64,000 bases of DNA from Hydrotaea diabolus (taxonomy: Eukaryota > Arthropoda > Insecta > Diptera > Muscidae), in assembly GCA_963513945.1 (NCBI GenBank), contig OY740718.1, positions 48,984,130 through 49,048,129 of the forward strand, read 5' to 3'. Position numbers and translations under genes: made by a program. Shown here piece by piece: positions 12,567 to 23,760 of this stretch (its first letter is position 1; every line of letters begins with the position of its first letter). The notes below the pieces were generated by a model that searched no databases, was not told the origin of the DNA, and worked only from the letters and a program-made list of their open reading frames with translations.

Positions 12567-13075
12567 TAGCTCTTCAAGTACCTAGCTTGTGCCCTAGTTA
12601 GTTTCCAAAATGGTAGTCTGGCAACATTGAACAAAATCATATCTCTTTGTTTAACCCAAAGAGAATTAAACAACAAGGGGGTTCATTGGCAAATTCGTCA
12701 AAGGCAGACAATAAAAATCTGCAAATTGCAATAAAACTATCAATAAAATATAATGAATTTAATAATTGCTACACTTTTGCATTGTAAAAAGGTGTACAAT
12801 TTCTCTGAACTATTAGTTCAAGTTGAATAATAGTCGCAAATATCCCATGTCGTACAAATGATCCCAATACAAATTATCCGATGAGTCTTCTTCTTGTTTG
12901 GTTATATTTAAGTAAACATAACAAAAAAAAACGTATGTTTTTCTAAAGCAGGGTGTGTCATGTTCAATTTTTTATAAGAAAAAAAAGTATGGTAACTCTA
13001 ACTTGTGTTGTTAGCGATTAGAGTAAATTACTCGGCAAATGCTAGTTTAGCAGCCAGTAAAAAACACAGCTAATA
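12567..13075 (+). mobile_element. Degenerate AGCCGTG-family element
   Basis: The left arm (AGCTCTTCAAGTACCTAGCTT, then CCTAGTTAGTTTCCAAAATGG) parallels the left arm of the complete element at 32839. The right arm (AAAGCAGGGTGTGTCATG, GGTAACTCTAACTTG, GTAAATTACTCGGCAAATGC, AAAACACAGCT) parallels its right arm. No coding capacity. The terminal bases are badly eroded. Confidence 0.65.
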
Positions 13076-13741
13076 TCTTCTTATTGGTAGTAACGAACAA
13101 ATTGATTTACGGTTTACATAAAAAATCGATTTTAATAATACATCAATTTTTTTTTTAAAAGTAAGGAAAAAGTAATCGTTAGTTAGTTATTTTGTACTCG
13201 TAGTGAGTTCTAAAGAGGGGAACTAAATAGGAAAATTTTCTTTTGAAGAAAGGCATTTAAAACGAGGTTTGGCAAAGACGATTTGTATAGCTAAATTATT
13301 GAATTTACTTTGAGTAAATTGTCATAAGCTTTGCTGAAGATTTGATAGGCAAAATCAGATAGTCAGTCTCTCAATTTTGTATTGAACATTTATCTTGCTA
13401 TATTAATAAAAGCTACAATAACCTTTAAGAATATTTAGAATCACAATTTTCAAAACCTCTGCTGCCATATAGGAGTGTCGGGACGTTTATGCGGGCAAAA
13501 GTCGAATATTTATAGGAGTACTTGTATGTACAGCCCACAGTTTTCTCAGCACTCTATAAACTTTATCAGATACATTCTTTGTTTATGTGAATAGTCCAGG
13601 ATAGTTTTAAGCTAAAAGTCAAATCCAAATTACAAGATTATTGAACCCGGTGTTTCGCTGTGCTTCTGATGCGTAAGACAAGGTCATTACGATGTCATCT
13701 TTAAAACATTCCAACGAAATTTTATATGAGCAAATATCAAG

Positions 13742-14000
13742 CAGGGATTAACCGGCTCGAGACCTCTTGTATCTATATTTAAATATAAATAGAAGACATA
13801 TTTTTAGAAAATGTCACAATGACATTGATTTTCGTGCCCGCACACTGCTTTTGTCGCAATTTGGGGTCCGTGACGACCTTCATCAAAAAGCTTCGCAGCA
13901 ATCGTTGAAAGAAAAACGAATGAGAACTACTGTAGTAAATCTCGCTTTTCAAGTTTCCTTCACACAATTGCTCACGAAATTACAATTCACTCTTACCACA
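13742..14000 (+). repeat. Dispersed repeat H, copy 1
   Basis: Begins CAGGGATTAAC and shares, in the same order, GAGACCTCTT, GTCGCAATTT, CGTGACG, AAAAGCTT, ATGAGAACTACTGT and CACGAAA with 58943-59195. The shared segment is about 250 bases and clearly diverged. No TIR or coding similarity is recognised. The open frames on both strands here are not preserved in the second copy. Confidence 0.75.
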
Positions 14001-15835
14001 AAATCAAAAGAATTTTGATTTTTTGAAGATTTTTTTATTTTTACACACAAAAAGCGTCATATGTACGGTCTGGTGCTATTAACCAGAAAGCTTGTTTGAC
14101 TCTTTTTTTACAAGCACTTAATTAGTAAAAGTTATGTCAACTATTTTTGATGGACTCGTGCCAGTTAAAAACGGCACCTTCATGTGATTAGTGTCATTTT
14201 TGTTAATTATAGTGTGTATTTTTTCGCCACACGTTTGAAGCAATTTTCGCATTTTAGCCATAATCATGGAGGTACGACTATGCCCCGAAGAGGAATTTGT
14301 CGCTTTAGTTAATGGTAGTTTTTTTCTGCATTTTTTTCTTGGTGATGCTTGTGGCGCATATCAATTTTCAAATGAAAATACGCGATTTCGCAAAAATATT
14401 TCATAATATCACTAAATTTGGATATTATTCAAAAATAGAATCTCCAAAGACAATCACTCACTTCAAGGCACATATATCGGAGACGAGCAACGTAACAACA
14501 AAGCTGATGTTAACAACAAACACAATGGGGGGAAAATAAGTTAATAATTCATTTATGTTATAAATGCTTATATCAAATTACTATTTAACAACAAATGTCA
14601 CAATAAAATAATAATAAAAAACATATTTGCTCTTTGGAATACAAGACAATATATGAACGACTCTGATATAAAGAAACTCCTACCACTCGTTTATAATGCA
14701 TCTGTGCAAATGTCTAACTTGGTAGCTCTGAATATGGTGCACCACCACAGCCTTACCTTGTAATTGGCACATAAAACTGCAGTCATCCATGTGTACGACA
14801 AACTCTATTTACTAATTGTCTAAAAGTCAGTCAGTCAGTGAGTTAGTTGGGATATTTATACCTCGGTGGTGCTCCGGCTCCAAAGGCAATCAAACAAAGA
14901 AATTGTCACAGAGGAAGCTTGCAAGGCGTAACAATAGGAAACGGCCTTATTACTCAAGGGCCATTTGGAAGACGACAGTTGCCACAGCATCACTCACCTT
15001 CCTCGGCATCAGCATAATGACGAAGATTCTCTGCGGCATCATCATTGTCGTTCCAACGTCTTTTTTTCATTTTTTGAAGAGCAGCATTAAAGCGTGACAT
15101 TTTCTTTATACGTTCATTCGTTCGTCTTCTCCACTGTGTGCGGCGTGGCATCCTTTGTTAAGATTCTTTTCTAGACGTGTTTTGTAGGTGAAACTCTTTA
15201 AATTAGAGGCCATAAAGAGCAATTTCAAACCAATGGACACACAGTTGAAGAGAAGGACGTATGAACAAGTGGACCAACAGACAGACAGATGTATAAAACG
15301 TCGTAGTCGTATTGTTGTATTGGCCTAAACTCCCAATGTTGGATGTCAAGTACAAAAATATTATAGACAAAAACAATAACAAGAAATAACAGAACAGAAC
15401 ACCAGCTAGCCAGCTCTAGCCATCCAGCTAGCTAGCAACAATCAGCCATCCAACCAACACCAGTAGAGAAGTGGTAGCCTTAAGCCATAGAGGCGTGACA
15501 CAATTGCACGATATCAAATAACTTCAAAAAGCATCTTGGTTAGAGGCACAAATAAATAAACAAAAACGTACGTACGAACGTACGTACGCTTGTACTCAAA
15601 TCCCCATAAGTACGTCTCTACGCGTACACCGAAAAAAAATCAGCAAAAAATCAAAACAAAATGTATAGTTCCCCTGTTTGAGCAATAAAAATTAACTTAA
15701 AAAGTGCTTAAATTTATTTTATTTTTATGTGAAAACGACATACGTTTGTCTTCTCTATCCACTCTAAAATATATGCATACAGTAGAAATAATAGACTTTT
15801 TTAAAAATTTTAAATTTTTGAGTTATTACTCTCTA
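14001..15835. other. Non-coding, palindromic microsatellite
   Basis: No supportable gene. At 15567-15588 two CGTACGTACG decamers, each self-complementary, are separated by AA. CAGCTAGC-type simple sequence lies at about 15400-15445. Confidence 0.5.
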
Positions 15836-17010
15836 CACGCAGAAAAAAAGTATGGTTGTGGTGACAATATTCGAAGAGGATCATACTATTGTTGGCTATA
15901 TGGTTGTGCCACAACAATATTATGATCCTCACAACAATAGTATTATTCACACATAACCATCCTATGATCCCCACAACCATAGTATGATTCACACTCAACC
16001 ATACTATGATCTCCACAACCATACTATGATCATCACAACAATAGTATGATTCACACTCAACCATACTATTATCTTCACAACCATATTATGATCCTCACAA
16101 CCATAGTATGTTTCTCATACAACCATAGTATGATCCTCACAACCATAGTATGATTCGCACACAACCATACTATGATCCCCACAACCATAGTATGATTCAC
16201 ACTCAACCATACTATGATCCCCAAAATTATTTATTAGGATTGGGTAATGTTGTTATTCAAAAATAGAGATTTTTATCAAGCAAGTTATTACAAATTGCAT
16301 TACTATTACATAGATCATAGCCAATTTTGAGGCCACGTTTTTATTGAACATTTCATTCAAGAAACCAAAATATATATTCCAACGGTCAAAAATACTTTTA
16401 GTTGCCAGCAGAGGTGAATGTTACTTCACCATCCGTAGATACCAAGTAACGTATGTGATTAAACCATGATCAATGGCTATATACTTAAGTGCAGGCAGAT
16501 TTTAAATAAACGAGAACCAGTCGGTATTAGAGTATTTCACCGAACAAAGTAAACACAATAAAAATCCCTCGAACTACCTTCCGATTGTTATTTTTTTTTA
16601 ATGGACAGCAACCATTCACTGTATCGTGTGTATGTGTTTTTTTTTTTTGTATATCAAAAAAACATACGCACACACATACATGTATTCTCTACAAAACCTG
16701 TTTTGTTATGTTCATAGACACAACCATACTGTATGATTGACGTAATCATATTTTTGTTAACGTAAATTTTAAACAACAATTCTTTTGTTGCACTAACCAT
16801 GTTTATATGGTTGCTACAACCATATTTTCTTTTCTAAATTTGGCAATAATACTATTGTTACATTTCAACAATAGCAATATTGTCGCAATCATACTATTGT
16901 CAAAATGAAATTCAAAAAACAATACTATGGTTGCGACGACCATGCTTTTATTCGAGAGAACATATTATTGTTGCGGTGACCATAGTGTAACCATATCTTT
17001 TCTCTGCGTG
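15836..17010 (-). mobile_element. Array-bearing TIR element, copy B (inverted, long)
   Basis: The ends are CACGCAGAAAAAA at 15836 and the reverse complement of CACGCAGAGAAAAGATATGG ending at 17010. TA flanks both (15834-15835, 17011-17012). The array lies at 15844-16226 and the arm half at about 16720-17010, so orientation is opposite to copies A, D and E. The middle (about 16230-16715) does not match the middle of the other copies and contains a long imperfect T/A and GT/AC hairpin (about 16626-16673). It is either a different internal segment or a later insertion. Confidence 0.85.
15844..16226 (-). repeat. Longest CATAGTATG/CATACTATG array (about twenty units)
   Basis: About twenty half-units of 18-20 bases. 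Cores alternate between ACCATAGTATGAT and ACCATACTATGAT, separated by TCACACTCA or CCCCACA spacers. CATAGTATG and CATACTATG are reverse complements, so neighbouring units can pair as short hairpins. Units near the array edges are more diverged, with ATATTATG and AATAGTAT variants. Confidence 0.9.
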
Positions 17011-17231
17011 TAGTTGGTCTAGTGCAATATATTTTATGAGAACTTCTATCTTTAAGCAAGAAACTTCTGTTATTGTTTGATCAGAATTCATTTGCTTCTC
17101 GATTAGTTCGACTATCACAATATTTAAAGTAGAGCAAATTCCTGTACTGTAGCTTGGATCTTGTTACTCGACTTTTTATTCGACATTATTCCATTAACTA
17201 CATTCTCTTGGTGTATAAATTGGTACAGCCT

Positions 17232-17830
17232 CGGGGACAACATATCGACAATAAATGTTATACTCTTGCAGTCCTCATCATGACATTCCTTCGAAAGACT
17301 TTGTTATAACCGCAAATATCGGTACAGCCTGTTGAGAAGTTTTCAAAGCCCTAGCATTAATTTTTAAGAGCCGAGAAGAAAATGTCGACTCATTAATAAA
17401 CGTCATGCTTCTTTAGTCCTTATCATTATCTTCTTTCGAAAGACTGTCCCTTTCGGTCAACTAGAGACTCTTGAAGATGAACTGGTAAGGCAGGACGGCC
17501 TGCCGAGAAGAAAATGCCAACGCATTAATAAACGTCATGCTTCTTTAGTCCTTATCATTATCTTCATTTGAAAAACTGTCCCGTTCGGTCAACTAGAGAC
17601 CCATGAAGATGAACTGGTAAGGCAGGACGGCCTGCTGAGAAGTTTTCGAAACCTAGCTCTAGTCTGTAATAGTGAAAAAATATATCGGCAAACAGTAAAT
17701 GTCACTTCTGACGTCCTGATCATTACTCCTTGGCAGTACATCTACAGATCCCAAAGGATCAGTTACAACTGCCGCCTGTTGAAAAGTTTGCAAAGCCCCA
17801 CTGCTAATTTTCAGGAGCCGAGAAGATAAT
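17232..17830 (+). repeat. 132-base tandem repeat with diverged flanking units
   Basis: Two well-conserved units start at 17370 and 17502 (CCGAGAAGAAAATG...CAGGACGGCCTGC). A third start follows at 17634, giving a 132-base period. Flanking segments at 17232-17375 and 17676-17830 resemble each other (ATATCGRCAAACA..GTAAATGT; GCCTGTTGARAAGTTT; AGGAGCCGAGAAG), so the array began as at least four units. No coding frame is shared by the units. Confidence 0.85.
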
Positions 17831-18640
17831 ATTGACTCCGAGCCGAGTCCTTCGGTTACCCGGACTAGAGGAGTGGGTAATGCGACTGTATATGAGAAAA
17901 GAAAACTCTTTCGATATCCGTTGACGGCTTTTGTATGATCCTTTCTACTGCCAGTTTGTTAATAAAAATATTTTGTACGGGATTTTCAAATAAAGATCCC
18001 CTAAAGAATTTGGAAAGAAACCAACAAAACCTTGGGGAAAGGTGGATAATAGAAAACTAAAAATAGATTTGTTGAAAAAGAATGAATTCTACGACTGTTC
18101 TGCATGGAAAGGGATTAAAAAAACTGACAAACGTTGATTTTATAAAAAATTTTAACAAAATAATTTCAAGAAACAAAAATGGAAACTACAAACTAAAAAA
18201 AGAATAAGCAAAACAGTGAGATAAAATAAGAATTTGTTTTCAATGATGCCAACAGTACCATACTTTCATGTAAATAGGCGTCAAAAAACGCAATAAGGTA
18301 CAATAAAATATAGTCGACAACACTAATCTGGTAATATCTGTATAAGCAAGAAAAAATGTTTTTTTTTTAATATTCCTTTGGACAAACTTAGTACCAGAAT
18401 TTATATAGCCGCTATACTCGCTGTTCGGAAGCTACAGTTTAAAGCAGGCTCTTCAAGTCTTTGGCCTAGAGGTGGAATCCCCGGTGATGAAAAATCTAAG
18501 ATGTTCTTATTTATATTTAGAGCAGTTAAAGAACAGCTTACCAGGGCGGCGTAAAAAAGACAGAATTCTTTTAAAGTGATAAGGATTCTAAGGTAAATTG
18601 GTCCGCGGAGTTACCCTTGACCAAATCGATTTGAGGGAGA
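17831..18640. other. Non-coding
   Basis: No gene that I can support. The stretch at 18390-18640 precedes a LINE relic and may be its eroded upstream part. I see no clear reverse-transcriptase motif in it. Confidence 0.4.
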
Positions 18641-18689
18641 GATCCTAAAAGGACTCTAATTTCAAGTGGACTTCAATCAAAAATGCGTT

Positions 18690-19010
18690 TAAATCAGGCA
18701 GATGGAACCCCGACAGGATATGAAACGCCCTCACACACAGGTGTCAATAAATTCTGTTGTATCTGGTATGACGGGACACTGTCTGATTAGAAGGCATGCA
18801 ATGAGATTAACAATTGAGACCAACAACTTCTGCAGAAACAGTAAAGATAAGGGGTCTATACAACATCTTCTCTGCTCATGTCCTGGCGATCAGACTGGTA
18901 TCTATATTCGCTCTCATTTCTATAGGGATTCGGCTGATAACGGCATTAGTCAAACTAAAAGCTTTCTATGGTGCTCAAAACATTTGATCGGAACGATCAA
19001 GCTAGTTTCC
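18690..19010 (+). pseudogene. LINE (Jockey/I-type) C-terminal relic
   Basis: The frame starting at 18702 contains VSGMTGHCLIRRHAMRL, then NNFCRNSKDKGSIQHLLCSC. This matches the region after the RNase H or reverse-transcriptase domain of fly non-LTR retrotransposons, where a TGHCLIGRHA-type segment is followed by a cysteine/histidine motif of the CxxC..E..HLLCxCP type. Here the spacing cysteines are partly lost and the sequence decays after SHFYRD. No polyA tail or target duplication is visible. An old, truncated copy. Confidence 0.7.
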
Positions 19011-19179
19011 GAACTATCTCAAAGGGCTTTAATGTCTAAGTAAGTCTTCTTGTACGGACTGCACCTCACCTGAGAGACCAAGTTGCATAGTCTGAATAAC
19101 CAGGGTTACCTGACTTTTCAGAAGCTGTTTTTTTAACTTAGGAAACCAGGTTCCTTAACCAGAGCACCGTATTTGCTAA

Positions 19180-19900
19180 CCTAACGACCGAACCAAATAA
19201 CAACTGGTGATCTTAACATAAGACAACTGGTGATCTTTCCATGGAAACAACTGGTGATCTTACCTGGAAACCTATGTAGCCTATGACCTTAACTTTCTAA
19301 CATGAATTACCAGATTATCTACCACAGAATTTCCAATTACTTAATCTTGGATGAGCCTGCCATCCACCGGGTTCCAAATCTGGTACACCAGGTTAACTAA
19401 CCTAAATACCTAATCTAGGATAGCAGGTTAACTAACGTAGAACACCAGGTTCCGAAACTGGTACACCAGGTAAACTAACCTAATTACCTAATCTAGGATA
19501 GCATGTTAACTATGGTTACTATATGGTAGCGTATAGTCGTCGCAACCATAATATTGTTTTTTGGATTTCACTCTGATAAAAGTATGATTGCGGCAATATT
19601 AATATTGTTGAAATGTAACCATAGAATTGTTACCAAATTTAAAAATGGTACACCAGGTTAACTAACCTAAATACCTAATCTAGGATAGAAGGTTAACTAG
19701 CGTAGAACACCAGGCTCCAAATCTGGTACACCAGAAATGCTAGGTTACATAACCGGTTACACCAGCTTAAATAACCTACGACATCAGCCGTACTTTTGCG
19801 GGATGCTGTAACTTAGCAAACCTTAGGCACGAATTTTACTAACCTAAAACACTATTTTTCATAACCTAGGACGTAACTGACTTGGACTTACTGTTTAAAG
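19180..19900 (+). repeat. Degenerate 79-base satellite (CACCAGGTTAACTAACC)
   Basis: Monomers starting at 19369 and 19448 are 79 bases apart. A further monomer start lies at 19713, after the insertion at 19510-19645. Units contain GGTTCC(A/G)AA(A/T)CTGGTACACC, AGGTTAACTAACCTAA and AATCTAGGATAG. The 5' flank (19197-19260) has three copies of ACAACTGGTGATCTT at shorter spacing. Further degenerate AACCTAGG and ACCAGGTT words continue to about 20220. Confidence 0.8.
19510..19645 (+). mobile_element. Fragment of the array-bearing TIR element inside the satellite (copy C)
   Basis: TATGGTTACTATATGGT through AAATTTAAAAATGG matches the left arm of copies A, D and E from just inside the TIR, without the terminal CACGCAGAGAAAA and without the array. 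It interrupts a 79-base monomer. Satellite sequence resumes at GGTACACCAGG with about 30 satellite bases missing. Confidence 0.85.
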
Positions 19901-20240
19901 CCGGCTAATACATTTTTTAAAGAAGTTTTTACATGGCTTAGCGAAAAATCTCTTACTAGTAAAGACGCTGGTGAACAGCCGCCGCTGAAAAACTGTCTGT
20001 GGTTCTTACTCGGGGTTAAACCTGGATTGACTTGGCTAATAGTCTTGCACACCAAGTGCAGAGTGCAGTAAGATACAGCTTAACTAACCTTAGATACCAA
20101 ATTACCCAATTTGGTACACTAAGATACACCATCTGGCGCAACAGGTTTCCTTAGCTGGAATTCTAGTTTACCTTGAACATTAGGGATGCTGTATTAACCA
20201 ACCTGGATCATCAGATAAAAAAAAATTACGAAGCAGCCAT

Positions 20241-21690
20241 TTTTCCGCTAATGTGCAGAGTGCAGTAACAGCATGGCGATCAAACTATTAATTATATCAA
20301 TGAAAGTTTTCACTGATATTTATTAAAACTTTTTCTTAGTTTATAAATAAGAGTACCTAAGCAAATACCGCCGTTGTATGCGATTCATGTAAGATAATAC
20401 ATGTTTATATGCAACTTTTCTTTATCTGTAGGTTGCTACGGCGGCGGCATGAATGCGCTACGCTGAGCTAGACTGAGTGTGTTTGTGTGTCTAACATGTC
20501 TGAAATATTCCAAAAAAACCAAAGTGTAACTCCCTCCCCCAGTAAATAGGTATGTGTAACACATATGAGAGCAGGATAAACTTGGTTACTCGTAATACTT
20601 AAGGTCTATACAAGGTGTTTTTGCAGCAACACAAAAAGATATCATAGTACAAAACCAAACTGGAGCTTTATAAATTAGCCAGTTTCTTGAGGGGAAGTAT
20701 GCCGGCGCCACAGCCGCCGCCTCTGACCATAAGCTAACATCGTGTACATAGCTTAGGAAATTTATGCTTATGTTCGAAATCGATTTGATGCTCTTTTCAC
20801 GCCTTTGATTTGGTATATAACGTACGAACAAGTATCTTCGAAACAAGGTTGTTTAGCTTCGTTTTGTTGGCCATAAACTTAGTTATGGCTTAAACGTCAT
20901 CTTTATATAATTTTTTTTAGTGCCATGTTTGGGGGAGCGGTTTCTGGTGCTTGGTGCACTTGGCATACAAGCTGCGAAATAAAAACATTCCAAAGTTATC
21001 CGTCATTAGGCGGAAGTATCGTATGAAGAAGATATTCAGGTTTTGTTTTAGCTATCTGAGCATAAGGTCAGTTGGACATGAAGACGATAAATCAAGGAAT
21101 TTGAATTAAAAACTGTAGAAAACGAACTTAAATAGTGGGAGGTTAATAAATTTCCCAAAGAAAGAAACGATTGAAAAGGTCAGTGTTTATAGTATGCTAT
21201 AGTAATTCACTTTGCCGAAATATTCTGAAAAGACGGACAAAATGCAGTGTTATCTATGACATTCATAAAATTGTTCACGAAGAAATTCTGGTTTATTAGG
21301 GGTTTCTAGGCTTGCTTCTCATTTGTAACTAAATACAACGAAGGTTCTATTCGAAAATAAGCCTTTGATTTTCTTACATATTGAAAATACTAGAAATATT
21401 TTCAAACTAATCTTTACAGATTAAGAAGATTCAATAAAGTAAAGAAGCCCACTTTTAGTTAAAGTACGGTTAAACCCAAGGTTTTAATAACTTTTTTTTT
21501 AAGAACAGAAAAACACAAAATAATTTTTAAAAAAAGCTAGCAAAAATGCTTGAACATGAATGCGAAATCTTCCCGCTAAAACTGCTCAAAAACCTCTGAA
21601 TCTAGAAAAAAAAACTCTTTCAACTTCTGTTCTAATGGCAATTATATATAAAACAGGTAATAAAATATTTCGGAGATAATTTGTGAAATA
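20241..21690. other. Non-coding
   Basis: No supportable gene. No repeat match to other parts of the window apart from general AT richness. Confidence 0.45.
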
Positions 21691-21691
21691 C

Positions 21692-22677
21692 CCAGTAAAC
21701 CAAATTTGCCGACAATATCTTATATCAGACAATTTTGAACAATATCTGAACTCTATCGAGAATTCTTACTGATATCGTTACAAATTCTGTTCGATTTGTC
21801 TGAGGATTTTTTATTTATTATGTTAAAAAATATCTGAACGAATTTGGCCCGAATTCTGTTAGACTTTTCGGTGGAATTTTTATTAATTTTTGATCAGACT
21901 TCTCTTATAGAACTCGCAACGAATTCTGAACTATTTATCTGAGGTTGTCTATTCGTTTAATTTTTTTTGTTATTTGCTTCATATTTTACAGTTGTTGTTC
22001 TTGTGAACAGACATGTCGGAACTAATTCTGAGGTATTTTTAAATTTCAAAATCAAATTCTGAACGTTTGGTTAGCTTAGCTCTCCGATTGATTTTTATTG
22101 TGTTCGGAGGAAAACTCTACTGCCGGCATTTCTCGTTAAATGCAAATTTGGTTGCCCTTAAGTGTATAACCACTAAACATAGTTACAGCACAATTATTGC
22201 TTGCGAAACTGCAGACACCCCTGCTTGTAACTAAAAGTCTTTTCGAACGCTTTTTGAAAATGTTTTACAATTTTTTTTTTGTAGAACAAAAATATTTTCT
22301 TCTTTTTGATTGTTTACATTCAGAATTTAGCATGGCATAAGCTCAGAATTCGGTTCGTAATGTCGGTAAAAACATCAGAATTTAATAAGACTTAATGCTA
22401 GAATTCTGACCGAAGTCGTTCAGAATTAGTTCAGAAATCGATACGACAAATCGAAATTTCTTTTCGAATTTTCCAAGACTACAGTTCAGAATTCGGTCAG
22501 AAATCGGTTCGAAATGTCTGCAAAAACATCAGAATTCCCTCAGAGAAGTAGTTCAGAATACGTGTCAACCCTCTCATATGTTTTTCGTTACGAACTCGCA
22601 AAGAATTCTGATCCGAAATCGGAAAATTTTGCCGATTGTCGTACAGAATTCTGACCGAATTCTGAAGGTTTGGTTTG
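21692..22677. mobile_element. GAATTC-rich TIR element, longer copy
   Basis: Begins CCAGTAAACCAAATTTG and ends with the reverse complement of CAAACCAAACCTTCAG, sharing the inner word AAACCAAA as a short inverted repeat. Both subterminal regions are packed with GAATTCTGA, TCAGAATTC and ATCTGA words, many self-complementary. The same ends occur at 56457-56717 around a much shorter interior. No transposase similarity in about 985 bases. Superfamily not recognised. Confidence 0.75.
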
Positions 22678-22700
22678 CCTCTTCTAAAAGATGTAAACTA

Positions 22701-23760
22701 CACGCAGAGAAAAAATATTGTTACTATATAGAATGTTGTCTGCAATAAAAGTATAGTCGTCGCAACCATAATATTGTGTTTTGAATTTCATTCTGATAAT
22801 AGTATGATTGCGGCAATATAAATATTGTTAAAATGTAACCATAGAATTGTTATTAAATTAAAAAATGAAAATATGGTTGTAGCAGGAATATAAATATGGT
22901 TTGGGCGACAAAAGTATTTATTTTTTGGGTTTTATTTTAACAATAATATGATTACGATAATCGTACCGTCATTTTTTTTTTATTTTGACAATGTTATTAA
23001 TATCTTACGCAATAATAGTACTTTTTTATGTAAATTAATTTTTTTTTAAAACAAACTACTTTCGATTAGAATAACTGAAATAATTTTAACATATGTGACG
23101 CGCAAAATAGAAAGGGACCTAAAGGTAAAACCCAGTTTTGTTCAGGAGAGCCATTTTAAAGATTTAAATACGTGTATCTTTGGTGTACCACCACTTTCAT
23201 AAAACGCTCATATCTCTGGGAGGGAACACTTTTGGGGCATGTGATCGGTCTCATTTGATGCTCAGATGTTGTCCACATCAAAAAAAAGTGAAAATTGATT
23301 TTTTTTACCCTTAGGTCCCTTTCTTTATGCGCTGTCACATATACCCTTTTTACTGCTTATTAAATCACTCTTATTATTAAGAGTTTAATGTAATTTTGCA
23401 TAATTTACTTAATAAAAAAACCCTCTATTGTAAAATAAAAATTTAACCCAATCTTTAAAAAAAATGTTGATAATCATAGTCTGGTTGTGAGTGCGTTATG
23501 TTAAACATACTATGGCTATGAGGATCATAATATGGTTGTGGGGATCATAGTATTGTTGTGTGTGAATAATAATATGGTTGTGGGGATCACACTTTGGTTG
23601 CGTCTGAACAATTCTATTGTTGTGAGAACCATAATATTGTTCTGTGGATCATAGCATGATTGTGTGTGAATCATACTATTGTTGTAATAATCATAATATT
23701 GTTGTGCTACAACCATATAACCAACAATAGTATGATGCTCTTCGAATGTTATTACCCCAA
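22701..23760 (+). mobile_element. Array-bearing TIR element, copy D, with a nested MITE
   Basis: Left end TA then CACGCAGAGAAAA at 22701. Arm, AT-rich middle and array (23470-23750) follow in the same order as copy A. The right TIR is missing: sequence stops matching at ACCCCAA near 23760, just before the expected CATATTTTTTCTGCGTG. The AT-rich middle is interrupted at 23094-23339 by a MITE. Joining the flanks restores alignment to copy A. Confidence 0.85.
23094..23339 (-). mobile_element. MITE with TGTGACGCGC ends, copy a (nested)
   Basis: Left TIR TGTGACGCGCAAAATAGAAA, continuing to GGGACCTAAAGGTAAAA. Right end is the inverse, ...TTACCCTTAGGTCCC to GTCACA. TA flanks both (23092-23093, 23340-23341). 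The 246 bases carry no coding capacity. Core landmarks shared with the other copies: GTTCAGGAGAGCCAT, CTCTGGGAGGGAACACTT, GATCGGTCTCATTTGATGCT and GATGTTGTCCACAT. Confidence 0.9.

Noticed and set aside
15844..16226. Short regularly spaced repeats that look superficially like a CRISPR array
   Set aside because: Units and spacers are both repetitive, cores alternate in orientation, the array lies within a TIR element present in several copies, and the setting is eukaryotic.
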